Made by a program: the position numbers and the translations under genes. Shown here piece after piece: positions 32,091 to 42,166 of a DNA stretch of 64,000 nt (position 1 is the first letter of the stretch; each line of letters starts with the position of its first letter). This stretch comes from Nostocoides_A vanveenii (lineage in GTDB: Bacteria; Actinomycetota; Actinomycetes; Actinomycetales; Dermatophilaceae). Location of the stretch: contig NZ_BAAAPN010000059.1 of assembly GCF_039531165.1 (NCBI RefSeq), positions 1 through 64,000 of the forward strand. The letters are read 5' to 3'. The notes below the pieces were generated by a model. The model was not told the origin of the DNA and did not search any database. It saw only the letters and a program-made list of their open reading frames with translations.

Positions 32091-35000
32091 CTACACGGGA
32101 TCGTCTGCCATCCGTTGTCTCCGTGACTGATACAGGTACTGGCCGATAAGTCGGATGAACTCGTCGGCCCGCTCGTTCTCGCCCGTGAGCGCGTCCGTGA
32201 GTTTCCCGAACGCGCCCTCGTTGAGCACGGCCGCGTCGGTGAGGGTCTCGCGCAGGTCCGGCGACGTGAGGAACTGGTCCTCGGCGTTGTGGTCGATCTG
32301 GTCGGCGATGCGACCATCCTCCTCAGCCATGCCCGCCGCCGCGATGACGAAGCCCTCGATCTGCGGGTCGGCGAACTCGGAGCCGAACAGCGCGTTGATG
32401 CGGGAGACCACCTCGGAGAGCAGCTCTTGCTGAGGGTCCTTGCTGGGGGCGTGTGTACCGATGCCGGTGATGCCTCGTACTGCTGGGGTCTCTTGGTCAC
32501 CGGCCAGGCCGATGTCGGCCTTGCCATGATCGATCTGGCGCACCCGGCGCAGCTCGAGACCCGACACGTCCGCGTCGATCTCCTGCCCATCGCCGGGCAG
32601 CAGGTGCACCAGCTGGCGCAGGAACTCCGCGAGCTTCTCCAGGTCGGACGTGCCGTAGTCGATGACCTGGGACATGAAGTCGTACAAGCGGACGTAGGAG
32701 CCGCAGTCCTTGCGGAAGGTGTGTAGCTCGTCGAGGGCCTGCTGGTCTCCGCTGTTCTCTGCCTCGGCCTTACGCGCGATGTACTCATCCCGCGCAGGGG
32801 TGACCGCTGCGTTCAGCGCCGCGTGCGACTGCACCGGTGCCCACCACGCCTGCGCGTACCGCTCGACGTCGTTCGGCGTGTAGATCCTCGTCTCGGCCAG
32901 TTTCGCTGCGAGACGGTGGACGAGGTTCGGATCCGTCTCGGTCTCGACGTGCGCCTCGAGGTAGTAGGTGAGGAACGCATCCTGGATCTCCGTCGGGTCG
33001 TTGACGAAGTCCAGCACGAAGGTGCGGTCCTTCACCTCGCCCGACGGTGCCCGGTAGGTGCGGTTGAGCCGGGACAGGGTCTGGACCGCATGCACGTCCG
33101 GCAGCTTCTTGTCCACGTACATCGCGCACAGCAGCGGCTGGTCGAAGCCGGTCTGGAACTTGTCAGCGACGATCATCAGCCGGTAGTCGGGCCGGCGGAA
33201 CTCCTTGGCGAGGTCCGAGCCGAGGCCGGGGTTCATGCTCGCCTCGGTCGCGTCGACCAGTCCGAACTCCTCGTCGCTGATCTTGTCCGAGAACGCCACG
33301 ATGGTCTGGTAGCCGTAGCCCTTCTTAGCGAGGTACTTGTCCGTCTCGATCTTGTAGCGCACGGCGGCTTGGCGGGAGTCGGTGACGACCATGGCCTTGG
33401 CGTGCCCGTCCAGCAGATGCGCGACTGAGGTGCGGAAGTGCTCGACGATGATCTCGACCTTCTGCCCGATGTTGGACGGGTGCAGGTTGGCGAACCGCAT
33501 GATCTTGCGCGTGGCGACCTTCGGGTCCACGAGCCGATCCTCGGTGGCTTCGTCGTCGGTCATGGTCGTGAGGATGCCCTGCTCGCCGCGCTGCTCGATC
33601 TCGAACGCGGTCTTGTACGTCTGGTAGCCGCGCAGCACGTCGAGGATGAAGCCCTCCTCGATGGCCTGCCGCATCGGGTAGACGTCGAACGAGACCGGCT
33701 TGCCGTCATCGCCAGGTCGGCCGAACAGCGACTTCGTCTTCGCCTTGGGCGTGGCCGTGAACGCCAGCATCGACACGTTCGCCGCGCCGGCACGCGCCGC
33801 CGTCTGGGCAGCGATCTTCCGTTCCAGGGCGAGATCGGCCTCGATGAGCTCGTTGACGACGTCCTGGGAGTCGACATCCTCCTCGGTGGTGACTTCCCCA
33901 CCGTCGGTGAGGACCTTCTTCAGATCCGTGGCCGTCTTGCCGGACTGGGAGGTGTGGGCCTCGTCCACGATGACCGCGAAGTTCTTGTCACCCAGCGTGG
34001 ACTCCAGCAGCCCCTTGACGTAGGGGAACGTCTGGATGGTGACGACGATGATCAGCGCAGAGCCTGTCAGGGCATCGAGCAGCGCGCGCGACTTGGAGCC
34101 GCCGGAGCGACGGATGGCGGTCGAGTCGATGACCGCCACGGTGCCGACGGTGTCGTCGACCTGCTCGACAGCCTGCTGCAGCTGTGCGTCCAGGACACGG
34201 CGGTCCGAGACGATCAAGACCTTGTCGAACACCTTGGTGTTGGAGGCATCGTGCAGGCGCGCGAGCCGGTGCGCCGTCCACGCGATCGTGTTCGTCTTGC
34301 CGGAGCCGGCCGAGTGCTCGATGAGGTAGCGCTTCCCCGGGCCCTCATCGGTGATCGCACGCACGGTCTTCTCCACCGCTCGCCACTGGTGGTAGCGCGG
34401 GAACATCAACGCGGTGGAGCGCTTGATCTTGCCCGTGGCCGGGTCCTCTGTGGTCTCTGACTTGAGGAACATCTGGGAACCGAGGATCGCCAGCCAGTTG
34501 TCGCGCTGCAGGACCTCTTCCCACAAGTACGAGGTGGCTGCACCGGTGGGGTTGGCCGGGTTGCCCGCCGCGCCGGTGTCCGCGTGGCCGCGGTTGAAGG
34601 GCAGGAAGTACGTCTTCTCCCCCGCCAGCCTCGTGGTCATGTGGACCTGGTTGTCATCGAGTGCGAAGTGCACCAGGGCTCGGGTGCCGAAGCCGAGCAG
34701 CGGCTGACCTGCCGGGTCGCGGTCCTTGCGGTACTGCGTGACCGCCGTGCGCCACTCCTGCTTGAAGGAGGACTTCAGCTCCGCGGTGGCCACCGGCAGT
34801 CCGTTGACGAAGAACACCAAGTCGATCGAACGGCTGTCACCGCGCTTCGGCGAGAAGTACACCTGTCGGGCGACCCGCAGACGCACCTTGCGGTAGTTCT
34901 CGGTCACCTGGGGGTTCAGCGTCGTGGCGGGGCGGAACTGGCACATCCGCAGGTGCGCGGTCGCGCCGCGCGTGTGGGAGAACTTCCGACGGAGCACGTT

Positions 35001-35282
35001 CAACGTGCCGCCGCCGGAGGACATGGGCGTATCGAGCTTGGTCACGAGCGCGTTGAGCAGCGCCTCGCGATCGGCCGGCTCGCTGGGGGTACCGACCCGG
35101 ACGACCTTGGCGTACTCCTCCGGCTGGGTCTCCGAGAGCCACCAGTGCACATCCTCGGGCCACAGCGCACGCCGCGCGTCGTAGCCGGCATCCGTTGGGC
35201 TGTACTCCCAGCCGTGCGCTGCGAGGTACTCCGCGATCTCGGCCTCGAACGCTGCCTCCTGGGTCCCGTCAGGTGCCGCCAT
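32091..35282 (-). CDS. hsdR: Type I restriction endonuclease subunit R
   Basis: 1063 residues, full length for HsdR. The N-terminal nuclease has the PD-ExK pattern Asp154, Glu168 and Lys170 (in VATAELKS). The SF2 translocase follows with Walker A HSAGSGKTN near 328 and VDEAH near 437. It cuts unmethylated DNA after ATP-driven translocation. It is the last gene of the hsdMSR operon, 5 bp after hsdS. Confidence 0.95.
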   Translation of the reverse strand: MAAPDGTQEAAFEAEIAEYLAAHGWEYSPTDAGYDARRALWPEDVHWWLSETQPEEYAKVVRVGTPSEPADREALLNALVTKLDTPMSSGGGTLNVLRRKFSHTRGATAHLRMCQFRPATTLNPQVTENYRKVRLRVARQVYFSPKRGDSRSIDLVFFVNGLPVATAELKSSFKQEWRTAVTQYRKDRDPAGQPLLGFGTRALVHFALDDNQVHMTTRLAGEKTYFLPFNRGHADTGAAGNPANPTGAATSYLWEEVLQRDNWLAILGSQMFLKSETTEDPATGKIKRSTALMFPRYHQWRAVEKTVRAITDEGPGKRYLIEHSAGSGKTNTIAWTAHRLARLHDASNTKVFDKVLIVSDRRVLDAQLQQAVEQVDDTVGTVAVIDSTAIRRSGGSKSRALLDALTGSALIIVVTIQTFPYVKGLLESTLGDKNFAVIVDEAHTSQSGKTATDLKKVLTDGGEVTTEEDVDSQDVVNELIEADLALERKIAAQTAARAGAANVSMLAFTATPKAKTKSLFGRPGDDGKPVSFDVYPMRQAIEEGFILDVLRGYQTYKTAFEIEQRGEQGILTTMTDDEATEDRLVDPKVATRKIMRFANLHPSNIGQKVEIIVEHFRTSVAHLLDGHAKAMVVTDSRQAAVRYKIETDKYLAKKGYGYQTIVAFSDKISDEEFGLVDATEASMNPGLGSDLAKEFRRPDYRLMIVADKFQTGFDQPLLCAMYVDKKLPDVHAVQTLSRLNRTYRAPSGEVKDRTFVLDFVNDPTEIQDAFLTYYLEAHVETETDPNLVHRLAAKLAETRIYTPNDVERYAQAWWAPVQSHAALNAAVTPARDEYIARKAEAENSGDQQALDELHTFRKDCGSYVRLYDFMSQVIDYGTSDLEKLAEFLRQLVHLLPGDGQEIDADVSGLELRRVRQIDHGKADIGLAGDQETPAVRGITGIGTHAPSKDPQQELLSEVVSRINALFGSEFADPQIEGFVIAAAGMAEEDGRIADQIDHNAEDQFLTSPDLRETLTDAAVLNEGAFGKLTDALTGENERADEFIRLIGQYLYQSRRQRMADDPV

Positions 35283-35287
35283 CGTGT

Positions 35288-36559
35288 TCAGCTCGCCTTC
35301 CGTGATGCCGTGCCTACATCGATCTGCCCGGTCACCGCCGCGGTGATCAACGCCGAGCGACGTTCCTTGGCAAGGGCGATGTGCTCCTCTGCCTTGGCGA
35401 TGAGGGCGTCGATCGCTTCGGTTTCTGTCTTGATTTGCCTCGCAGCGCGGACCTGTTCATCCATGGGTGGGATAGCTACCTCGATGTCGGCAAGGTCGGG
35501 CCAGTACAACCGCCACTGAGAAGGGCGAATACCTCGAGAGCGAACCCGGTACTGAACCACCATTCGAGGCGATCGCAACAGGTAGTGCGCGAATACAGGG
35601 TCCAAGTCGGTGGTGCTTGGTCGGAGCACTTCGTAGTCGGCGCTGACGATGCCCCGGTGAGCAGACACCCCCAGCGAGCCCGACCATGCCTTCATCTTGT
35701 TCACGACTAGGTCGCCAGGACGAACCACGAGGTAGCGATCGACGTTTTCGGGGGTCTTGTTGAAGTTGTCGGATCGTGACGACTTCGGGATGACGCCAAG
35801 CTCCCGATAAACCGAGAGCACCTCTTCGTCAGGACCATTGGCCTCATTCGATGGGCGGTACAGCCACCTCATACGGCAAGGAGCGCCATCTACTTCGGCC
35901 AGCACATGATCAAGCACTGATCGTTTGCGCTCGGCGAGCAGACTCAGCAACAACTCCTGCTTGGCCACCAGCGCGTCGATCTGGGCTGTCTCCTGGTCCA
36001 GGTAGTCGGCGATGGCGCGCTGCTCGTCGAGTGGTGGGAGCGGAATGGTGACCTTGCTGAGGTCCGTGCTTCGGATTCCGACGCGAGTCACGCCCGCCGC
36101 GAGAACCCCCCATTGTCGAGCGACGGGCTCCGATGCGAGGGCCCAGTACAAGAACTTTGGATGTGTTTGGAGATGGTTGGGCCGAACAATTGCTAGGTGG
36201 TATCCGCAAATGAGGTCGTCGGCCTCATACTTGACGAAAGCCGGAACGCCGATGTCATCCGCGGTCTCCGAGTCCTTCGTGATGAGTGTGTCTCCGACTC
36301 GGATTCGGAACCTCTTGATCTGCTCCGGTGTGGCCGTAGCAGTCATGAAGTCGAGAGTCCCGTCGATGGCGTCGTTCTTGTAGACGTCGACGTAGTTGCA
36401 GAGTCGCACGGTCGGCTGACCTTCCACCGTGTGCTTGTCGACGTTGCTTGTCCAAGCAGCTGCAGCCTCGAACAGACGAGCACCCCTCCACCCCGGTGGC
36501 ATGTCTCCGAGCCACTTGTGAACCCGTCGGGAGACAGCGCTTATGGTCGCCTGGGTCAC
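35288..36559 (-). CDS. hsdS: Type I restriction-modification specificity subunit S
   Basis: 423 residues from a GTG start in a 4-bp overlap with hsdM. Two target-recognition domains, each followed by a conserved helical segment: STDLSKVTIPLPPLDEQRAI near residues 167-186, and DLADIEVAIPPMDEQVRAAR near 351-370. These set the recognised split DNA sequence. The gene is intact, with no obvious phase-variation repeats. Confidence 0.93.
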   Translation of the reverse strand: MTQATISAVSRRVHKWLGDMPPGWRGARLFEAAAAWTSNVDKHTVEGQPTVRLCNYVDVYKNDAIDGTLDFMTATATPEQIKRFRIRVGDTLITKDSETADDIGVPAFVKYEADDLICGYHLAIVRPNHLQTHPKFLYWALASEPVARQWGVLAAGVTRVGIRSTDLSKVTIPLPPLDEQRAIADYLDQETAQIDALVAKQELLLSLLAERKRSVLDHVLAEVDGAPCRMRWLYRPSNEANGPDEEVLSVYRELGVIPKSSRSDNFNKTPENVDRYLVVRPGDLVVNKMKAWSGSLGVSAHRGIVSADYEVLRPSTTDLDPVFAHYLLRSPRMVVQYRVRSRGIRPSQWRLYWPDLADIEVAIPPMDEQVRAARQIKTETEAIDALIAKAEEHIALAKERRSALITAAVTGQIDVGTASRKAS

Positions 36560-38562
36560 GCCTCCACCTCCCGCAGCATCTCCAAGATCTCGGCGACGAC
36601 GCGGTTCAGGTCTGCGTCGATCTCCTCAAGCGGCCGCGGCGGCTCGTAGGTGTAGAAGTGCCGCGTGAACGGGATCTCGTAGCCGGTCTTGGTCTTGGTC
36701 CAGTCGACCCAGGCGTTCTCGACGTGGGGCTTCACCTCGGCATCGAAGTAGGCCTGAACGGTCCCTTGGAGCGCTTCGTGGGTCTTCGGGTGGTCACCCC
36801 AGCCGAAGGGGACGTTCTCGGTGTCGCGCAGTGCCGGGTCGGGTTCCGGCTCACCCTTGTTCTTGCCGGACGGGACAACGCACACGTCGGCGGTTTCGTC
36901 GTGGACACCGATGGTTTGCCACAGGGCCTTGCGCTGGGCCGCGGTGAGGGTGACGCCACAGCCGCCCAGATGCTTGCCGAGGTCACGGTTGAACGTCTCC
37001 CGGTTCAGGTACACCGCGTCACCGAACGACTCGAGGGCTTCACCCAGCCCGTCGACCTTGCCGAGCGTCTTGTGCTCTGTCACGGCGCTGACGGTCTCGC
37101 TCGTGCACTGGAAGCGCAGCTGCAGCGGACGCTCGACCGTGACGGTCCAGTACGCGAAGTCTCGGTTGGAGAACACCTTCACCGGGACCTGGATCTCGTC
37201 GTCCTCGGCCGACTGGTCGGCGAAGGCACGCACGATCGCCTCGCGCTGCTTCTGGGCGATCTCGACACGCTTGGAACCAATCGACTTGCGCAGCTTCGAG
37301 CCCAGTTCGGTGGCATCGATGAGGCGGATCTGGCCCTTGCGATCCTCGGGCTTGGCGTTGGTCAGGATCCACAGGTAGGTGGCGATGCCGGTGTTGTAGA
37401 ACATGTCGTTCGGCAGCGCGACGATCGCTTCGACGAGGTCGTTCTTGAGCATGTGACCCCGGATCTCCGAGGGGCCGGAGCCTGCGCCGCCGTTGAACAG
37501 CGGCGAGCCGTTCAGGACGATGCCAGCGCGACCTCCGCGGCCGGTGTCATCGACGTCGCGCATCTTGGACGCCACGTGAAGCAGGAACAGCATCGCGGCG
37601 TCGCCCACCGCCGGCAGGCCCGGCGCGAACCTGCCCTGGCCGCCGCGGGCGTGCTCGCCCTTGACCTCGGCCTCCACAGCCTTCCAGTCGGTGCCGAACG
37701 GCGGGTTCGACAGGACGTAGTCGAAGCGCTGGTTCTCGAACCGGTCGACCACGAGGGTGTCGCCCTGTCGGACGTTGGACGGGTCCTGACCCTTGATGAG
37801 CAGATCGGCCTTGCAGATGGCGTACGTGCGCGGGTTGATCTCCTGACCGAAGAGCGCCGTGGACGCGTCGGGGTTCAGGTCGTGCAGGTGCTCGTCGGCG
37901 ACGGTGAGCATGCCGCCGGTGCCGACGGTGGGGTCATAGATGGAACGCACAGCGCCACGCTCGCGTAGGGCCTCGGTGTCGTCGGCGTAGACCAGGTCGA
38001 CGAGTAGCCGCACCACGTCGCGCGGCGTGTAGAACTGGCCGGCACCGTCATTGGCGGACTCCGCGAAGCGGTAGATGAGGTTCTCGAACAGATCCCCCAT
38101 GTCGGCGTTCGAGACGTTGTCCGGCGACATGTCGATGCCCTCGAAGTGGCGGACCACCTGGGCAAGTCTGTTGCGCGCATCGAGTGTGCGGATCACGTTC
38201 TCGAAGTCGAAGGACTTGAAGACGTCGAGGTTGCCCGAGAACCCGCCGACGTAGTCGATGAGGTTCTCCGCGAGGTTGTCCGGGTCCTGCAGCGCCTTCT
38301 CGAGCGTGTAGTCACTCGTCGTCCAGAACGCCAGGCCGGCGCTGTCCTCGGACCGGGTGGCGATCTTCAGGCGTGTCCGGCGCTGCTGCTCGCCGTCGTA
38401 CTTCGCCACGATCTCGGCCATCGCCTCACGGTGCGGGGCCATGACGCACTCGAGGCGTCGCAGCACCGTGAACGGCAGGATGACTGAGCCGTACTCGGCC
38501 TCGGAGTACGGACCGCGCAGGGTGTCGGCGACACTCCACACGAAGTTGGACAGAACGGACAC
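36556..38562 (-). CDS. hsdM: Type I DNA methyltransferase subunit M
   Basis: 668 residues, longer than the common 480-530, with a C-terminal extension beyond about residue 500. GTG start with AGGAG upstream. SAM-binding motif I DPTVGTGGML near 214 and catalytic motif IV NPPFG near 289 show an N6-adenine methyltransferase. First gene of the operon; it protects host DNA and forms the complex with HsdS and HsdR. Confidence 0.94.
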   Translation of the reverse strand: MSVLSNFVWSVADTLRGPYSEAEYGSVILPFTVLRRLECVMAPHREAMAEIVAKYDGEQQRRTRLKIATRSEDSAGLAFWTTSDYTLEKALQDPDNLAENLIDYVGGFSGNLDVFKSFDFENVIRTLDARNRLAQVVRHFEGIDMSPDNVSNADMGDLFENLIYRFAESANDGAGQFYTPRDVVRLLVDLVYADDTEALRERGAVRSIYDPTVGTGGMLTVADEHLHDLNPDASTALFGQEINPRTYAICKADLLIKGQDPSNVRQGDTLVVDRFENQRFDYVLSNPPFGTDWKAVEAEVKGEHARGGQGRFAPGLPAVGDAAMLFLLHVASKMRDVDDTGRGGRAGIVLNGSPLFNGGAGSGPSEIRGHMLKNDLVEAIVALPNDMFYNTGIATYLWILTNAKPEDRKGQIRLIDATELGSKLRKSIGSKRVEIAQKQREAIVRAFADQSAEDDEIQVPVKVFSNRDFAYWTVTVERPLQLRFQCTSETVSAVTEHKTLGKVDGLGEALESFGDAVYLNRETFNRDLGKHLGGCGVTLTAAQRKALWQTIGVHDETADVCVVPSGKNKGEPEPDPALRDTENVPFGWGDHPKTHEALQGTVQAYFDAEVKPHVENAWVDWTKTKTGYEIPFTRHFYTYEPPRPLEEIDADLNRVVAEILEMLREVEA

Positions 38563-38607
38563 GGCACTCCTGGTCAGGTGAGAGCGGATTCGACTCGTGC
38601 ACCGACC

Positions 38608-39087
38608 CTATCCACGTGGGGTGACAATGCTGCGCGGGTCGCGCACTCCATCGGACAACGGGTGCCGAGGGGCTGCTCGCGCCGCGCGGCCACCTCTGCC
38701 CTGAGCTCGGCCAACCACAGCGCGACCGACGGAGCCCGCGTCCCCGCGCGGGCGGGCACTACCCTTGTGCCTCAAGGCAGTTCGGGCTTCGATATCGAGG
38801 AGACAGTTCACGACGCAGGGCGGCTCGTTGATCCAGATCTCTTCGACCGCAGGATCGTCGAAATACTGCTGGAGCGGACCGAAGCCGGCGACGGCGTCGA
38901 GGATCGACTTGGCTGCGGCATCCAGATCGGGCAGTCGTGGCAGCGCACCGGAGATCGAGCGATCGTCATAGTCGGCGACGGCGTCGCGGACGACCCGGCG
39001 AATCTCGACGGCATCGACCACGGGGTCGAGGGCCGAACGTCGGATGAGATCACGGACGTCACTTTCGATGACGGCGACAGCATCCAT
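38608..39087 (-). pseudogene. Truncated tadA/cpaF secretion ATPase gene
   Basis: The first 89 codons (39087 down to about 38821) match the N terminus of the TadA/CpaF ATPase of Flp-type pili (ILDAVAGFGPLQQYFDDPAV, then EEIWINEP). The match stops abruptly after NEP, before the Walker motifs. The remaining codons are Arg/Gly-rich and non-homologous. The 3' portion is missing in this window. This probably marks the point where the accessory island joined the chromosome. Confidence 0.75.
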
Positions 39088-39314
39088 CGGTCCCCCTCAG
39101 GTCCAGATCGGCTCGCCCGCACGAGCCTGACTGATTCGGACCATATGGCGGCTTCGCGAAGCGCGCATCCGGAGGACGCGAGTTATCCACAAGCAGGCCA
39201 GGACCGGGCGAAAAATTGGGGTGCCTTTGACGAAGTCCTTACTCGCCCTTTACTCGGAGGACCGCGCGACGGGAGCACGCGGCGACGGCGGATCTTCGGA
39301 GCCCGCATATCGGC

Positions 39315-40024
39315 TCACCCGGCAGCGACCGCGAGGGCCTGATCGTGCCCGTGCCGAGCCAGCGCGTCCGCGACCCAGCCGGCAGCAATCAGGTCGCCGA
39401 GAACCGCGTCGAGCCATTCCCGGACTGCGGCATCCCGGTCCACCGCGGTGCCGGCGGCTTGGTGGATCTGCATGAAGGACTCGGGCAGAACGCGCATGCC
39501 GGGGTGAACCGCGGCATACGCCTCGGTCGGTTGACGTATGCCGGCGGCGACCTCCAGTCCCTCATCGGCGTACGCGACCACGCCGTCGGCGCCGCGCACG
39601 AGCGTGGCGTGGGCGATCGTGCGCGCGAGGTGGAGGTCGTAGGCGGATCCCAGCTTCACCCCGATCCGGACACCGGGGCGGTCGACGTGCGCGAGGGTGG
39701 TGATCGCGGAGTCGGACGGCACGGCATACGCGCCCTCGATCACGACATATGGCCGCGTGAAGGCGATCGTGTCGGCGCGGCCGGGGTCGATGGCGAGGAA
39801 GCACACATCGGCGACGCCGTCGCGGACGGCGTCCACCGACTTGCGTGCGGCGTCCAGAGGAGGAACTCGACCGGCACGTCCAGATGGCGAGCGAACTCGC
39901 GGGCGAGGTCCAGGGTGACGCCTCCCGGCGCGTCGAACGAGCCAATAGTCAGAACGGCGTTGCCGAGGTTGATAGAAGCGCGGAGGGTGCCGGTCGGGGC
40001 GAGGGCGGCGCGGATGTCGGTCAC
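39315..40024 (-). pseudogene. Frameshifted solute-binding (SBP_bac_3-type) protein gene
   Basis: Two frames join to give one periplasmic-binding-like domain. The first runs from a GTG at 40024 (RASINLGNAVLTIGSFDAPG, TLDLAREFARHLDVPVEFLL), and the second starts near 39860 (ARKSVDAVRDGVADVCFLAI, FTRPYVVIEGAYAV) and runs to the stop at 39315. A one-base-type shift near 39850 breaks the frame. No signal peptide is present. Either a recent pseudogene or a sequencing error. Confidence 0.75.
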
Positions 40025-40043
40025 GCTCCCGCACCGGGCCAGA

Positions 40044-40439
40044 TCACTGCGACGCCACGGGATCGACGGTATCGAGCCCTAGGTGTTCCGCCACCGTTTT
40101 CATGGTGACGTCATGAGTCGCAACCGTCACTGAATCCCCGATCAACAGCGCAGTAGCAAGATGCAGGGCGTCAAGCGTCCGCACATGCCGCTCCATCGAC
40201 TCCGCAACCGTGTGCGTCTCTCGGGTGATGTCAAACAGCCCGACGCGACTGAGTAGCGGCTCCGCGTCCGACGTGGGTCTTTGGTCGCGTCGTAGCACGC
40301 GGATCACCTCAGTGCGCAGCAGCCTTGATGAAACGAAATCCGCACCAGGCTCGTCGATCCACTCCTGCAGTCGCTGCCGTTCCGGCACGTCGAGGATGGT
40401 GCGAAGAGCCACAGAAGAGTCGAGATAGACAATGCCCAT
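40044..40439 (-). CDS. vapC: VapC-type PIN-domain toxin
   Basis: 131 residues. PIN acidic residues are at Asp7 (IVYLDSS), Glu44 (LRTEVIRVL), Asp90 (RTLDALHLA) and Asp110 (ATHD), the expected Mg-dependent RNase site. It lies 3 bp after the antitoxin gene. PIN toxins cleave RNA such as tRNA or rRNA when free of antitoxin. Confidence 0.9.
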   Translation of the reverse strand: MGIVYLDSSVALRTILDVPERQRLQEWIDEPGADFVSSRLLRTEVIRVLRRDQRPTSDAEPLLSRVGLFDITRETHTVAESMERHVRTLDALHLATALLIGDSVTVATHDVTMKTVAEHLGLDTVDPVASQ

Positions 40440-40442
40440 TGC

Positions 40443-40718
40443 TCAGTGCTCGCCCCTCATCTGATCGAGCAATTCATCGATGTCCTCGGACCGGTAGCGA
40501 GGACCGCCGACATCCGTCGGCCAGGGCACCCGGTTCGAGGGTGGCGTATAGCGCCCCTGTCGCTCGGCTCGGGCAAGAGGATCGTCTTGACCGCGGTAGG
40601 AGCTCACCCGCCATCGCGGCTCGCCCCGCTCGGTCACGATCACCTCGCCGACCACCGCTGCCTGCGCTAGGACCTCGGTAGTCCGCTGATTGAGATCGCG
40701 CTTGGTCACCGTCGCCAT
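40443..40718 (-). CDS. vapB: Antitoxin of VapBC pair (Phd-like)
   Basis: 91 residues. N-terminal Phd/VapB-type DNA-binding fold: KRDLNQRTTEVLAQAAVVGE, VIVTERGEPRWRV. The acidic/helical C terminus (SEDIDELLDQMRGEH) would bind the toxin. ATG 40718 is chosen as the start of the domain. A small palindrome GGTAGTACC at 40727-40735 just upstream is a plausible operator. Confidence 0.85.
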   Translation of the reverse strand: MATVTKRDLNQRTTEVLAQAAVVGEVIVTERGEPRWRVSSYRGQDDPLARAERQGRYTPPSNRVPWPTDVGGPRYRSEDIDELLDQMRGEH

Positions 40719-41281
40719 GCGTCCATGGTAGTACCTATGTCTGACGGTCGACGGCGGCCGAGAGACCACGAGTCTGCACCTAGCCCTGGCCTGACAGTCC
40801 ACGGCAAGGACCAAGTTCAAACCGTCGACATCGATGCACGTGAAGTATGGCGTACCTGTTCAGGAAGCCGCCTCCTGAGAGCAGCGAGGCACGAGAGCTG
40901 CTCGGCCGTCAAGACCTGGTGACACCGAAGAAGGTGAGGTCACCCACCGTCACGACCTCAGCGAGCCGCAGGTCGCCGGGGTCGAGGTCACGCGCACTCC
41001 ACCAGAGTTGGTTCAATCTCGCTAAATGTCAGACGTTGAAGCGGAACTCGACCAGGCGTTAATCCGAGACCCCCCTGACTCCCTCAATCTTCAGGCGACC
41101 CAGCGGCGACTCCGCGACCTCCCCGATGCTCCACTGGCCCATGTCCAAGTCGGAGGAACAGCACCCATCCCCCGAGTTCAGCAACGCGTCACAGTCGCGA
41201 GTAGTCAAGGGGTCAGCGCCGGTCGACCCGCCACAACGGGGGACTTGAGTACGACGCAGGGTCATAGTTGATGCTAGGGGC
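40719..41281. other. Intergenic region with coding remnant
   Basis: No intact gene. The minus strand around 40915-41060 reads as pieces of protein (RLVEFRFNV then stop; LWWSARDLDPGDLRLAEVVT), suggesting a decayed gene. The upstream part holds the vapBC promoter. Confidence 0.4.
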
Positions 41282-42166
41282 ATGGCGAGGAAATCTGCGT
41301 GGCTGCGAGCCGCGCACCGCGCACACACAGGACTCACAGTGGCAGTGGTAGTCACCCTGCTGATCCTGAACCTCACGGACGTGCTCCGCCCCGAGATGGC
41401 GCTTCGACTCTTCCTCCTGATCGAGGTCCCGCTGATCCTCGTCTTCGCCGCCATTACCTTCGTGCGGTTCAGGAACCTCGGACGCTCCGCAGGGCCGGGC
41501 AACGCCAATTTCCTTGACCGGCTCAAGGCCGAGGAACCGATCCTGAGACCAGCGCTCTCTGAGATCCGCTCGATGTGGAGCCTGTGCCTGGCCATCGCAC
41601 GCCGAAGGCGCGTTCCGCCCGGGTCGGCACCGTTCGGGTACACCAGGGGCACCTTCGCCATGCCTGCCGTCATGCTCGCGCTCTGTCTCGGCGAGCTCGT
41701 GGTCGTGCACTTCATCCTCCCCTGGCAGTGGCTTCGCATCGTGCTGCTGGTGCTCACTGTTTGGGGCGCGCTGTTCATCTTTGGATTCTTCGCTGCACGC
41801 AGAGTCCACCCGCACTTCGTCTCTACCGGTGCGCTGCACCTGCGATGGGGGTACAAGAACGTCCTCACCACGCCGATCTCGAACATCCTGTCCGTGGAAC
41901 TTCACGCCAACCACACCCACGCGCACCCGTTCGCAGAGGGCAGCCAGCTGGTGCTCACCCAATTCCAAAGCAGCAACGTGCGCATTCGACTTGCCGCGCC
42001 GGTCCCTGCAGATCCGCCCGTGATCAAGAAGGACGCGATCGCCGGCTTCAAAGCGTCGGAAGTCCTGCTCTATGTCGACGATCCAGATGCGTTCGTGAAC
42101 GCACTGACTCCCCACGGTGACCATGGGACAGGTAGCGATCCGAAGGCGAGGGCCGCATATGACTGA
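41282..42166 (+). CDS. Membrane protein, unknown function
   Basis: 294 residues with AGGGG before the ATG. Four hydrophobic segments (about 18-33, 42-60, 125-143 and 148-167) precede a C-terminal cytoplasmic-like domain (170-285). It overlaps the MerR gene by 8 bp, so the regulator probably controls it. No family recognised. Confidence 0.78.
   Translation: MARKSAWLRAAHRAHTGLTVAVVVTLLILNLTDVLRPEMALRLFLLIEVPLILVFAAITFVRFRNLGRSAGPGNANFLDRLKAEEPILRPALSEIRSMWSLCLAIARRRRVPPGSAPFGYTRGTFAMPAVMLALCLGELVVVHFILPWQWLRIVLLVLTVWGALFIFGFFAARRVHPHFVSTGALHLRWGYKNVLTTPISNILSVELHANHTHAHPFAEGSQLVLTQFQSSNVRIRLAAPVPADPPVIKKDAIAGFKASEVLLYVDDPDAFVNALTPHGDHGTGSDPKARAAYD

Noticed and set aside
39183..39191. Perfect DnaA box TTATCCACA
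   Set aside because: Only one copy, no cluster and no origin genes nearby; likely chance.
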